Below, one piece after another: positions 46,301 to 58,500 of a stretch of 64,000 nucleotides of DNA; the stretch's first letter is position 1; every line of letters begins with the position of its first letter. The notes under the pieces were generated by a model. That model ran no database searches. It was not told the DNA's origin and worked only from the letters and a program-made list of their open reading frames with translations. The stretch lies in the NCBI RefSeq assembly GCF_001640805.2, contig NC_066838.1:6590601-6654600 (forward strand), written 5' to 3'. The stretch is from Lates calcarifer (lineage: Eukaryota > Chordata > Actinopteri > Centropomidae). Position numbers and translations under genes: made by a program.

Positions 46301-49300
46301 ACGGTAGACTGAGTCCATGTGTAAATAAACCACATTTTTACAGACATTTGTCAGGGTGAATTTTATGCAAGCTGACAATAGCAAATACAAATCACACTCA
46401 GTCGTATGAGTTTTCAAATCTGATATGACTGTTCTGTGCGGTGCTGTGCCAGATAGAAGGTCATTAGATCTCCTATGAAAGGTCAAGGCTTTTGGAGGAA
46501 CCTTATTAATGCTGAGACAGTGTTCTTTTCCCCTATTATAAATGTATTTACCCCCCAAAATCTGTCTTGTCCTATAGATTGGTGACTTTGGTTTGGCCCG
46601 GGAGTACGGCTCCCCCCTGAAGCCGTACACCCCTGTGGTGGTGACCCTGTGGTACCGGTCACCAGAACTGCTGCTGGGAGCCAAGGTGAGAATTCAGCTT
46701 CACACTGCCTGAACACATCACACGAGCAGATGAAAAATTTGCACTTAAACTACAAACATTATGGTGATGTGCTCTCATAGACGTGGTTACATCATCTTGA
46801 TCGACTGTTTCACTGTTTCAAGATAAATTACCAAGTGAAGACGACATCTGTGAAGCATTTGGCTTAAAGATACCAAATACCGTGAAACACTATTTAACTT
46901 TTACAGTGTGTGATTTACAAAGCCAGACGGAGGCAGTCCAGCAGCACAGTCAGAGCACATCCACTTTCACACACGAGACCAACTCTAATGCAGAAATTTG
47001 CCAGGAAGTCTGTCTACTTTATGTTTCTGCGGACTGCCACTGTGTTTGTTCTTCTCTCCGCAGGAGTACTCCACAGCCGTGGACATGTGGTCAGTGGGCT
47101 GCATATTTGGCGAGCTCCTGACCCAGAAACCTCTTTTCCCTGGAAAATCTGAAATTGACCAAATTAACAAGATTTTCAAGGTGAATGCCCTCGTTTGCCC
47201 TCGTAGAGTGAAGTAAATCCTCACCATGAAGAGTGAAAGCTCTTGTGTTTACAGCCTGTAAATCTTTGGTGCATTGTCCATCCGTATGTCAGCCTGCAGT
47301 TCTGCAGTGCACCACAGCATGGAGCTGTTGGTAGATGTCAACCCAGCTGATGAAGTTATTATGAGACCACAGTTGGCTGAATAATTTTCAGTATAAAGCA
47401 TGACAGCGGTGTGTGTGGACTGATGCCACTCAGGCCTCCTACAGTCCTCACCACTGATGAATTAAAGTATTGAAATGCACTTAGGACTGGTCTGTAGCCA
47501 CGTCTGTGGCTCCGCCAGTATGTCTAACAGTATGTCTGCTTACTCGTCTGTGTTGCCTGTAGGATTTGGGGTCACCCAGTGAGAAGATCTGGCCCGGATA
47601 CAGCGAGCTACCCGCTGTGAAGAAGATGACTTTCACAGAGTATCCCTACAACAACCTGAGAAAGCGCTTTGGAGCGCTGCTCTCAGACCAAGGCTTTGAC
47701 CTCATGAACAAGTAAGATCCTTAAAGGCTGTCTTATTCCACATGAAACTTTACACCTCACTCACTGCACCATGTCTTCACTGCACAACTCTGATTGTGGT
47801 ATTCTACCTGTTTTTTTGTTTGCCAGCTGCTGCCAGTGTTAAATACACAAACTTAAAATTAGCTGCTTTCATGTGAGATGAAAAAGCTTGACAATGAGAT
47901 AAGATCAATAATATATCAAGATCATATAAAAAATGGCCACATGTGCATGATATTAAAAAATATGTGATGGCAGTGTTATATTGATAGAACAGGTCCTGAT
48001 ATCACACATCAGTGAGAGGCAAATGTCAACCACTAATATCAGTAACAGTCAGCGTGACTCCTACAGTGGAAATTGCCTTACTTGGATGAACGCAGCACTA
48101 CTCTGTCAGATTCTCTTTCTCTTTCCAGAGCTTTTTATTCAGTCAGTGCATTTCTGGCAAGCCGACTTAAAACATGACAACGGTAGCGGACTGGTAATTC
48201 ATCAGCATGCCTCAGCAGCAGTCCCGTTCCATCCCCTTGTTCCGTTTCACACACACTCACCATGGAGATGCTCCACACTACAGGAAAATGTTTTAGAAAA
48301 CACACATTTAATACGGAAAATCATTTTCACACAGAGAGTGATTGGTTTATAATTCTCTCTCTCACACATTCCAGAGATCAGCTTTGTTTAGCAGCTGCAA
48401 AGAGCAGAGGCAAGCTTCTCCGCTCTCCTCTCAGATCTTCACCCACCCACAGAGCCTTTTGCCTACACCTGTAAATGACAAAACCACACCACTCAGTTTC
48501 CTCACAGCTGCAGAGGATGGTAACAACATGTCCACTGTGCTGCCGGGGGGGATCACGGTTCAGTGGAAGTTTGGCGCCCGGCCAGCGCTGCTGAAACCTT
48601 CCAGCTGTCAGAAGACTCACGGAGCGTTTACTCAGGGACAGATTCAGACTGCAGGAGGTCAACACGTAGAAGGACTGTTTGAAAGGCTTCAGACGGAGCA
48701 GAGCAGTGGAGGTTTAGAGGTGGAGGTTGGCAGGTAGACATCACAGAGCTGTTTGGAATATCACACCCTGCTGTGTAGAAGAGTGTTTGAAGATGGATGC
48801 ACTGAGTATCCAGCCTGAGCAGCGAGCTTCAGCAAGCAGTTATTTCTGAACTTGATTTATTAAATTAAACTAAAAATAAGATTTCATAAACAAGAGATTG
48901 TAAAATCCTGATCCTCAAGATGCAGAAAACTACTACAAAGTAATTAGTTTCCATAACCTCGTATCCCAGATAGAAACAGGTCTGAGTAGCTCAGATTAAA
49001 TCAGCAGGGCTCAGAGGCTCACAGGTGCAGGACGGAGTGCACATTAGAAATCAAAAACAATCATTTAGACACAAATGGAGGGTTGTCCTGTTCAGTATCA
49101 GTATCTGTTCCCTCCACATCAGAGACAGAGACTGTTTGTTTAGTTAAATCTTTTCAGGCTGGTGTTAACGAGTTACCACAGTGTCACCGCTCACACATGG
49201 AAGATTCCAATCAGAAAGCCAATTATCACAATGAGCAGCTCTCCATTATGCTGTGTTGGTCCTGTCATGTACAATTAGGACAAAGCCATGGCTGCATCTT

Positions 49301-50799
49301 GTGTCCAGATTGTCTGAGTGTATGTAGTTAATTTTTAAAGTACCTCTTTAATACCCTGATAATCAGACTCAGCTGCCTGTTTATGTTCACGTCATTATTC
49401 ACTTAGGATTATTTATGTTATCTGTTTAGTGTTTTTGAGAAACCAAACCAGTCAGCAGTGACGTGGTTTTCACTGGACACAGATGGAGCTGGTATCGGCT
49501 GCTAGAGACAGCTACAGCACACTGTGTATCTGCTTTAATCTCATCCCCGCTTGCATCATTTTTTGGCCATTTTCTTGTTACTATTTCACTGGCTCCAGTA
49601 CAGAAAGATGACGCCTCCGTGCTTAATCCCTCCTACAATGAGCAAAACACCAGACCTATTTGAACCACTGAAAAAATTCTGAGATTCTGAGAGCAGCCAC
49701 TCTGGCACCAGATTCCTTCTTTAACAAAAGAAATTCAGAGTGAACTTTTACAGTTTTTAACCACTACTTTGCACAACACCCTGAGCTGACCCTTGTGTGT
49801 GTCTTTACTGAATTGTTACTGAAGTGTATTAGCATCTCCACATGAACTCGGCCCCTGACTGTTTTCCAGATTCCTCACTTACTGTCCCAGTAAGAGGATC
49901 GTGTCGGACGAGGCGCTCAAGCACGAGTACTTCAGAGAGACGCCGCTGCCCATCGACCCGTCCATGTTCCCCACCTGGCCGGCCAAGAGCGAGCAGCAGA
50001 GGGTGAAGAGAGGCACTAGTCCTCGTCCACCCGAGGGAGGCCTGGGCTACAGTCACCTGGTAAGGACATCAGGCTCCACTTTCTCCATTACACACAGCTA
50101 CCAGGCTTTCTGAATGCTGTCTGTGTTAAATAGATTACAGACCTACAGGCTTCTGCTTTGTGTCCGCGTATTTCCTCCTTGTGTTTTCCATGATGAGCAC
50201 CCTTTAGATCTTAATGTTTTCAGCAGTGGTCCTACCCACCCAGAAGTTGTTTTTTTAAAGGCTGATGCAGATATATACATCTATATATATGTAGATATAT
50301 ATGTGTGTATATGTATATATATATTTCTTTAGTGGAAGTTACAGTTGATATTTTCTGTCGTTCCAATAAATTCAACCATTTCAAAGGTTTTCTTTTTTTA
50401 TCTGAGTTTTATTCTTGTCAGGGTGAAAAAGCTTGTGAAACAGGCCATCGGACATTAACATTCTCCACTGAAACCATAGAAGAATAACAACAATAATCAT
50501 ATTAATAATAAACATGTTCATGCATACTTGTGGAATACAGTCAAAATGTCTCATTATGATCCATTCAGGCAAAGGGCTTTCCAAAGGTAACCAGTGTAGT
50601 GTCGATCAGTTGTACAATAAATATGTAAGAAATGAAAACTGCATGTGATGCCAGAGGTTTGAGAGTCGTTTACAACCAGTTCACTGTGTTTCTGTTTTCT
50701 CTGCAGGGCGATGACGACCTGAAAGACACAGGCTTTCACCTGACAACCAGTAACCAGGGAGCGTCTGCAGTCGGTCCAGGATTCAGCCTCAAATTCTGA
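40004..50799 (+). CDS. cdk11b: CDK11 (PITSLRE kinase), cyclin-L dependent, complete
   Basis: It regulates pre-mRNA splicing and transcription with cyclin L. Exons: 40004-40135 (or 40114), 40647-40762 (or from 40623), 40870-40997, 41115-41256, 41619-41755, 42019-42144, 42294-42392, 42759-42893, 42981-43055, 43269-43504, 43600-43690, 43772-43893, 43995-44100, 44283-44404, 46578-46685, 47064-47180, 47563-47711, 49870-50059, 50707-50799. With the short choices this gives 800 residues (human 795). The N half is RE-rich with coiled character, followed by acidic EEED tracts. The kinase domain holds [35 protein letters not shown] and [12 protein letters not shown]. The activation segment ends [10 protein letters not shown], where Ser replaces the human Ala. 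ATG 40004 matches the family start MGDEK; an in-frame ATG sits at 39998. Paralogue naming (11A/B) cannot be decided here. Confidence 0.95.
40252..40346. repeat. (AT)n microsatellite, interrupted
   Basis: Long AT runs with an A tract near 40281 and one CACA break, in the CDK11 intron after exon 2. Confidence 0.95.
44532..44550 (+). repeat. Target-site duplication, left copy (SINE)
   Basis: AAAAGAGTGAAGCAGGTTT, repeated exactly at 44750-44768. Confidence 0.9.
44551..44749 (+). mobile_element. tRNA-derived SINE with intact A and B boxes
   Basis: The tRNA-like head has an A box, TAGCCGAATGG at about 44575, and a B box, GGATCGACTCC at about 44625. The body continues to an A-rich end with AATAAAGGCGAAAAATCCCC. 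A 19-bp target duplication, AAAAGAGTGAAGCAGGTTT, flanks it at 44532-44550 and 44750-44768. It lies in the CDK11 intron after exon 14 in the same orientation as the gene. The preserved duplication suggests a fairly recent insertion. Confidence 0.9.
44750..44768 (+). repeat. Target-site duplication, right copy (SINE)
   Basis: Identical 19 bp to 44532-44550. Confidence 0.9.
45157..45760 (-). pseudogene. Degenerate Tc1/mariner-like transposase fragment
   Basis: A minus-strand open frame of about 159 codons keeps features of the Tc1-like DNA-binding domain: [14 protein letters not shown] (helix-turn-helix), [16 protein letters not shown] and [18 protein letters not shown]. After these, [14 protein letters not shown] and [10 protein letters not shown] resemble the start of the catalytic part, but out of order or after a frameshift. 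The DDE core cannot be followed and no terminal inverted repeats are identified. It is a fossil in the CDK11 intron after exon 14. Confidence 0.75.
50274..50323. repeat. (TA)/(TG) microsatellite
   Basis: Mixed TA, TG and GATATA runs in the last CDK11 intron. Confidence 0.8.
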
Positions 50800-51298
50800 G
50801 CCTGAAACTACAGGACCACACCTGGCTGTCGCACTGAGAAAGAGGGAGCAAAGATTTCTGGGAGTTGTTTCTTCTTTTGGAACTGGAAGCTGTCACTGGT
50901 TTACAACTGTAAACCAGATTAATATCTGATCCTTTGCAACTGTTACCAAATAGTCAGGACTGTCTCACAGCAAGACTGGTGGCTCAAACATTTAGAATTT
51001 TCAGAATTTCTCCCTTGACTTCTTCTCTTTATTTTCAGATGCGACTATTTTAGTTGTTAAAGAGAAGACACAACCATAAATCTGTTAGAAGCTTAGCTCT
51101 CATGTTTGACTTTTGTTTTATTTTCCCTTTTATACTTCATGAGACAGGACCAGATTTTATAAATGGTTGGTATTTCCTGGCTGCCTGAGCTACTGTATAA
51201 TGATGCAGCGTTGGCCGTGTTTCCATCCAGCATAATGTTTGAAATTTACTTGGGACTGTCAGCTCACTTGATGACAGGGGGACGATGTTTTTGCTAGA

Positions 51299-51304
51299 AA
51301 TAAA
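51299..51304 (+). terminator. CDK11 polyadenylation signal candidate (AATAAA)
   Basis: AATAAA 500 bp after the stop, followed by T/GT-rich DNA. Confidence 0.6.
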
Positions 51305-52392
51305 GTTTGAAACTTTGTTTTGTCTGCCATTTTCCCTATATTTATAAACTCTGTCCAAGCTATGCAAACACAACCACATACTGTCACAGGAGAAAAAAAC
51401 GAAGGGAAGTCGAGCCTTTAAAAAAAAAAAAAAAATCCAGCCTTGAACCCAACTTGGTAGTCGCTGTCCAAAAGTGATGTCATTCTTTGCACTGCACACT
51501 TTGTCTCAGTACTTTGTTCTTTCAGGGGAAAAGAGGCCCAGACTTCGCTCTGCCTTTGTTTTTAAATGGCTCTGCGACTTCAGTATTAAACCAATAAATT
51601 CTTTGATTTTGAGCCGAAGAAAAATAAACAGTACAGTTGCATTGCCTGCAAGACCGCTTGCTGCTTTCACTGGAACACGCGCGAAAAAATCTCCTCGTCC
51701 TGGGACTTGGAGAGCCAGCACTGAATGGAAATGTTCATTAATCAGTTTTATCTATCCCCTGCCCCCACCGGAGTCCTTCTGCAGATTATTACACCTGATG
51801 TGTTGAATAAGCTTGGAAGGAGAGCTGCTAGTGGAACTGACTGCTCAGTCTCTGGAGACAGACTGCTGGCTTCACTGTGAGCCTAGTAAAGTAAGCTAGA
51901 CGTCTGAGGTGTTCCATATGCGGTTTAAGGTCCAAATAGTTCCAAAGGCTGTAGACAACATTGCTTATTCTGGCTTTATTAGCTTAGTTTGGTCAGTGTG
52001 TAAATTATTGAAATGGCATGCATCTAAGCAAAGGCTTCTATAACTTTTTCGGGCCCCTAAAAAGAAACACATTAGGGACATGGATATTTTTTTGGATGAT
52101 GTATTTTCCATGGAGCCTATAGGAGTTTGTATAATTTAATGGAGAATTTTCCAATTGTGCTAATATCTTTTAATTTCAGTATAGCACCATCCAGCTAATT
52201 AGTTCCCTTTTTTCTGGGGACACCCCTGGGTGGCCCTGGACCCTGTCACCGACTTGGAGTTTTGAAGAAGTCCAGGCTCGATGAGTCCAAAGTGGACATT
52301 GTCCCAAACAGCTGAAAAGGGCTGTGAGCGTTTTTCATCACCAAATAAAATACAAACCGCAGCGTCTGTCATGAACAGTTTTTCACAGTCAG

Positions 52393-52416
52393 GTAGTATT
52401 TTTACAAAAATACTAC
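52393..52416. repeat. Perfect short inverted repeat in the MMP23 3' UTR
   Basis: GTAGTATTTTT at 52393-52403 is mirrored by AAAAATACTAC at 52406-52416, with a 2-base gap. Transcribed from either strand it can fold into a hairpin, about 200 bp after the MMP23 stop. Confidence 0.75.
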
Positions 52417-52429
52417 TTGTCACGGAACA

Positions 52430-52435
52430 TTTATT
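52430..52435 (-). terminator. MMP23 polyadenylation signal candidate (AATAAA on minus)
   Basis: Plus strand TTTATT, about 185 bp after the MMP23 stop. Confidence 0.5.
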
Positions 52436-52617
52436 ATTTGCACATATGAAAACACATTTACACGACAATCGACGATGAGACAGTTGTGTGTGGAAGAAAA
52501 CAGGAAAGACATCTTTAAAAAAAAAAAACTGAAATATGTGCCCTAGTGAATGAGGTCTCGTGGTGACCGTGTGTGTGGATGTGTCCTGTTCAGTGTGCAG
52601 AGGAGACAGCGTGGCCT

Positions 52618-55548
52618 TCAGAAGCGCACACGTACCCTCCACGAGTAGTTAGTGAGAACTTTGTCTTTTTTCTTCACGATGCAGGTGTATGTGCCTTCGT
52701 TGATGGCGTTGGCCACTATGGTGATGTGGTCGTCTTTCAGGGAGATGTAGTTCGGGTGAGAGTACTCCAGCAGCTCCCCGTCTTTGTACCAGCTGGAACA
52801 GGAGTCAGACGTTAGACTAGTGCTGAGTGAGACGGACTAATGACAGATTACAGACGGATACTCACTATACTTTGCCTTTCTTTGATGCTATTTTCTTCCC
52901 ACAACGAAAAGTCAGCTTCTTGCCTTCGACGACCAGCTTGTGTTTGGTCCTCGGGGGGGTCGGTGTGGGAGCCACAGTGGGGAAAGGGAATTCTGAAGAG
53001 GATTGAAAGGAAATACCTCAAAATAAGAAATGCAAAAATCTGAACTTTAATGATCTTACAATATCCCTGACTGTACAGGGATCATCCAAGAGATTCTGTT
53101 TCACCATTTATCTCAGTGAATTTCATAACCTGGAGATGTCACACTCTCCCTTGCTGAGACTGATTAAGGTCAAAATTTTTGATGCGAACCTTATCACGTC
53201 AGACTCTCGCTCTGCTTTTTGCAACCCCTGACCTGCCGGCGCCGTGACTGTCTTATCAATATAATCTCTCCCATCTGGTTTCTGACAAACACAACAGTCT
53301 GCCTTGTGATCAACTCAAATTCTGCTTAAAAACAGTCGCTCTCGTTAATGCCACAAAAATCCAAATTGACCTTGTGTGTCTCTAACCCTCAAGCCACAGT
53401 CTGAAATTCCAGCGGTTTGGACTCACTCAGGAATTTTCCACAGCCGTACAACATCTCCCAATCAACAATGAGGAACAGATTACTGTGAGCCAGGAATCGT
53501 ATCCTCTTGCCTCTCTCCACACTGTCCCTTGTTGCTGACAAAAATCTCAGACAGCCACAACAATCTATGGGCTGTGATGGTTAAGAGGAGCCTTTTCCTG
53601 TTGTGCAACAAGAAGACTAAGCACTAGTCCACCCCACAGTAAGCCTAAAGAGGATTAGACTGTTAGATTGCTGATGTGCTATCGATACTTGGCGCAGACA
53701 CAGCAATCAACAGGTACCTCCGCTGCTCTGTCAGTGTTCTGGGGGAGCTGCTATTCTCCAGGACTGAACGCACACTCCTCCAGTAGCAAGTGCAATTTCC
53801 CTTCAAATGAGATTCTTGAAAACCCCCATCGCAGCTCTGCATGGCTGGACCTGTTGGCTCCCGTTGCTCCATTGGCAAACGGTTCACAGCAGCTCCTTGC
53901 GCTGCTCAATTGAGAGAAAACTTTCTCTTTTTTTTCCCCTGGACTGCTGCTGTTTTCTGCTGCTGCTGCCGTGTCTTACCGTAACAGAAATCACAGCTGG
54001 AGGGGCAGTGCTTCTGCATCAGCTTGCGCTTGCTGTCGCAATAGCCTTTCCGAGCCCAGGCTGGACAGATAAATAACCGGTCCAAACATCCTGAAAGAGA
54101 GGCGGAGATGGAGTGAGGAGGAGGAGGATCAGACAGCAGCTCTCAGTCAGCAGCAAAAGAATTTGGATCCCCGATCTGCTTTTGGTTCCAATGAAAATGA
54201 CTCACCATAATACACGCTAATCATGACTCATGAGTAGTTTATACAGTATTCATTAATGCCACGTTGGCTTTCAGTGTCAGTCGTCAAAGACAAACACTGT
54301 GGTCTGCATTCTGGTCTCTTCTGACCAAAAATGGATCACAGGTTTTATACCACTGGTTCTTCTTAAGTGTATCTAGATTAATTCTTCCAGTGCAGGGATC
54401 AGACTACATGACATTTTTACTTTTGAGATGGTCACTGTGTCAGACTACCATCACTTCCATTCTTAAATTCTTGTCCTGACTTCACAGAAAGACACGGCAA
54501 ACTGCACGTTGTATGACCACTCATATCTCATTTAACTTTTATGACAAACACAGATGATCGGAAACAAGGTGAAACTTGGTGGACTGACTTTACTGTTCCA
54601 CATGGCAGCACGACTCCTCTGTTGATTTGGCATGTTGAACGCAAACATCCATGAACCTGAGGTGGTCAAACTAGACAGAAGAAGGCAAAAATAATTCTAG
54701 CACTGATCTTTTTGTCAGGTGCTGCATCAGTTGTCTTCCAATGAGGACAAACTGGTCCGGTTGAAATAGGCGATGCATTCAATGCTCGCTTTTGTTCCTG
54801 TCATCCAGTCTGATCCCAGCATGAAAACTGTGCTTGCTGTTTTGGTCTTGAAGACCTTTTCCATTCACCTTTTGAATGACCTGCATTACATCTTCAATTT
54901 CATATAAGTGGTGATGTCTTTGCCTTACTACTTCTAGATACGTGTCCTGGATGACTGACAGTGTCGTAAGATCTATTTATAATTGTTGAAGCCCAAAAGA
55001 AGAACTCTCCCATTTGTGCTGTGTGCTGTAAGAATCATAAGGACTGTGAACGTACCGTACAGACGGTGTAAACCCCACACCTCATCCTGTGTGATAAGCT
55101 TGCGCCCTGTCAAAGTTGCATTCAGGTGCATTATAGCTTTGGGGTCCATTGAGTGCATGAGTCCAAGGACATGGCCAATTTCATGAGTTGCCACGTGGAC
55201 AAGATCCGTCAGCCAGACCCCTGCAACAAAGATACTGTTGATTATTTTCTCTTTATGTTGCCATGTACCCTACCACCCCCACCCCCCGACGAGCTGTCCA
55301 GTTCAGCGTCTGCTGCTTCCATCACCTTATGGGTTGAATATTGACAGTTTCAACAAACATGATAAAGACACATGCCTTTCTTCCAGCTGAAGCGCATGTT
55401 TCCAAGAATCCAGTATTCATGGTCATCAAAGTGGATCTCGCCTGTTGGTGGGAAGAATGCATGAGCCAATTCTCCTGTGATGCCGTCGAAACAATGGTGC
55501 AAGTGAGACTGCAGACAGTCTGTGTGGTTGACGGGGTAGAAGCCTGCC

Positions 55549-55585
<37 letters not shown>

Positions 55586-58500
55586 GCATACCTCAGAGCC
55601 GAGGAGGGAAACCCTGACTCCATTATTTCTGCTCTGTGTAGACTATAGCAGCAGGATGATAAATTACAAAAGTCAGAGCTTTTTCTTCAGCCTTCACCCT
55701 GCAGGATGACAACCATTTCTCTCACTGTCACTGAGAATTTATGTAGGACCCTGGAGTTTGCACCCAAAGGGACAGATAAAGCATAATTTAGACTGCTTCA
55801 CCATAGGCTGACATGTATGGAAGTTGTTAAGCCTTTATTTTTTTCATTTAGAATAATGAATCATGCTGAATATAAGATTGGTAATATAGTTGCGGTGGTG
55901 TGATTTAATGAATTTGGAGGCGAAGACATTTGGGTGACGACAGCATGGAGAGAAAAATAGAAACGACAAAGCAGAAGTCTGGAGCTCAGAGCCAAGGAAC
56001 ATCTGTTGGGGACTGATACAGCCACATGCAGAGTACCCACCGATCTTAATGTCTGCTTCTTGGTCAGCTGGCACCTCTCTGAAGCTGAACGGCGAGACGT
56101 CGCTCCACATGCCAAAAGCCTTGGCGATGCCTCGACGTGTGTCGCTGGCATTCATCAAGTTTGTTGGGAAGGAAAGCAACCTGCTCAGAAACAACAGCAT
56201 TGTGTAGTTAATATTGGTCTCTACACACATTCCTCTACAGCAGAGGAATCTGCCAAAATGCAATGGCTACTGTTCAGACAGACCAGAAGTCCCACAGGCA
56301 TTGAAAGTACAGCTCCATTACTGTGACTTGATATTCTCTTATATATCGGCTGAGGTTAGACTGATATGGATACTTTTAATAAAGATCTGATATTGACTGG
56401 TTGGTATCATCTACTGTCAATATGGAGAAGGTGAAGATGTAACTTTACTAATTCAAGAACAAATGAAATTCGGCTCATTATCTACTGTCCTGTCAGTCAA
56501 ATGTTCAGTGAAGATTGTAGGATCAATGAACAGTGATCAAACCTCTCAGACTAATTATCTTCTAAAGGACTTGGGTTTATGGGATCATCTGTGCAAAAGT
56601 CCATTATATAGAGTTCTGTTAGATGAATACTGTCAGATGTCAAACTTCTGGTGGTCATACAACCTTCAATGGACATCTTCAACTGTTTTTTTGTTTTCCT
56701 GTTTTTTGTGTTTCCCTAGGATTCGCTAACCTTTCTCTCCCCCTTCCTGCAGCTGTACTTTTCTGCTGTGTTGTCTAGAGAAAGAATTTTAAATGAATAC
56801 TTGTATGTTAGCTTAAACTTGTCCCATTTGAGCTGCTCCGGGGTGAGGGTGTAACGCTTATTCCTGGAGAGGTGAAGCACTTGTGACCGGGCCTCTTTGC
56901 GGATCCCAATGAGCAACACAGTGGTGTGAGCTTCTTCCTTGGACAAAGAAAAACCTTTAATTAATCACCTCACACAGTGAAATTAGACACTGAACCTTGA
57001 GGCATCGGAAGCTGTTAATGCATTATAATTGAACTCATTTGAGGGAATTCAATGAGATACATCTGATTCTTTGCTTATTACAAGTCAGTACAAGAGTTTG
57101 ACTTTCGTAGCTGCAGGCATTAAACTACCTTTGTCATCTTGACAGATACATCTGTGCTCGACTGCTTTTATTTCAGCGTTTAGCATGTGAAAATTAGGTG
57201 TTAGATTTTCATGCTAAGGCGTTCCATCTCTTGGATAAGGGAAGTGATCAGCAGTTAAAGTGCTTTCCAAACATCAAGTATGATCCTTTTCACAGATAGG
57301 AAAGGGGATAGGCAACACTGACTCTCAAATAATCACACTTGGATTCAGGCACTATTTTTATAGCTCTGAAACACTGTATGGGTGCTTTGCATTTTAGTGC
57401 TCTCATAAGTTGTGGTTTGCCTTGGCTGCGATATTCCATAATAATAAATAACTATGATTGCACAAGTTGATAAAATATGAACTTTTCATGGAGATGGGTT
57501 CAAGTAAGAAATCCACTTTCTAACACTTGATGTTGGGCCGTGATTCTGACCCAAAGAGCCCATCCTGTGCTCCTGTCCTAACTGATGAATTCGAGGCAGA
57601 TTTAAGGAGGAATTCGAGGTACATGCAACTGTCCACTTCTCATATTACCCTCAACCTCATGTACTTGGAGACTGATGAGTACATATGCAGTACATCAGGT
57701 GTGAGATGTGAGACACAGGTTGCATTAAGTGTAAAGGCCTGATTATGCTTCAAATTACGTGCTTGTTTTGTCTGATAGTTTTGGAAATGCCCTCTTGGAG
57801 TCCAGGATGCAGCCAAGAGGAGGCTATGGGCTTCAGTCTGCTTCATAAGAACTGTCCCACAGTTTTTGTAACAAGATAAAAAGTTCGAGTCCGTTGAGAC
57901 GTTACGTGTGAAGGTTTGAGCTTATTTTACTACGGCTAATACACCAGGATGAAATCCTTGTAGTGGCCCTTTAAAACACTGAATTTCAACCTGTTGGTCC
58001 CAAGATAAATCTGATGATAAATAGGAGAGGAAGGAAAAACCTCTGAAACCTAACCGCCAGAATTTTCTTTCTGGGGAAAAATTCCTGTAGATGGAGAGCA
58101 AATATCACAGCCGCTCCCTTCACTTTGTATTCTACACCCTATCCTCTGGTTCCTGTTCCTGCCTCGCCCAGTCAAGACAAGAAGATGCAGTACTTCCTTC
58201 ATTTCCTTACCAAAATAGTCAAAGCGGGGCGGGCAGTCTGGCAGACTGTTGAACTGGATGACGTCTCCTGCTCTGATGTTAAAGATAGAGTCTCTGTGTT
58301 GCATTATATGTACAGGTCATTGTTTTATGCAGCAGTTGCTTTCCTGACCTCAGCTGACACACAGCAGTCTTGTGCTTGGTGATTTATGAGGTGTTTAATG
58401 TAGTAAGGCCAGCTCAGTCCTCTCTGTGCCGTGTCTCGTTATATTCACTGCAAATCTAATCTCACACTTTGGCACAAATAAAGATGAACCATAAACCATG

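Larger units (their letters stand above)
50800..52617. other. CDK11-MMP23 convergent 3' region
   Basis: Holds both 3' UTRs. A T-rich start is followed by an A tract near 51421. I see no coding exon. The tail-to-tail arrangement matches human CDK11B/MMP23B, which I know as neighbours. Confidence 0.6.

Noticed and set aside
48342..48737. Plus-strand frame of 131 codons in a CDK11 intron
   Set aside because: It falls between CDK11 exons 17 and 18 (47711 and 49870) and has no family resemblance.
55221..55375. GT donor at 55372 for MMP23 exon 4
   Set aside because: It shifts the frame and meets a stop; the GC donor keeps the conserved SWKKGVWL sequence.
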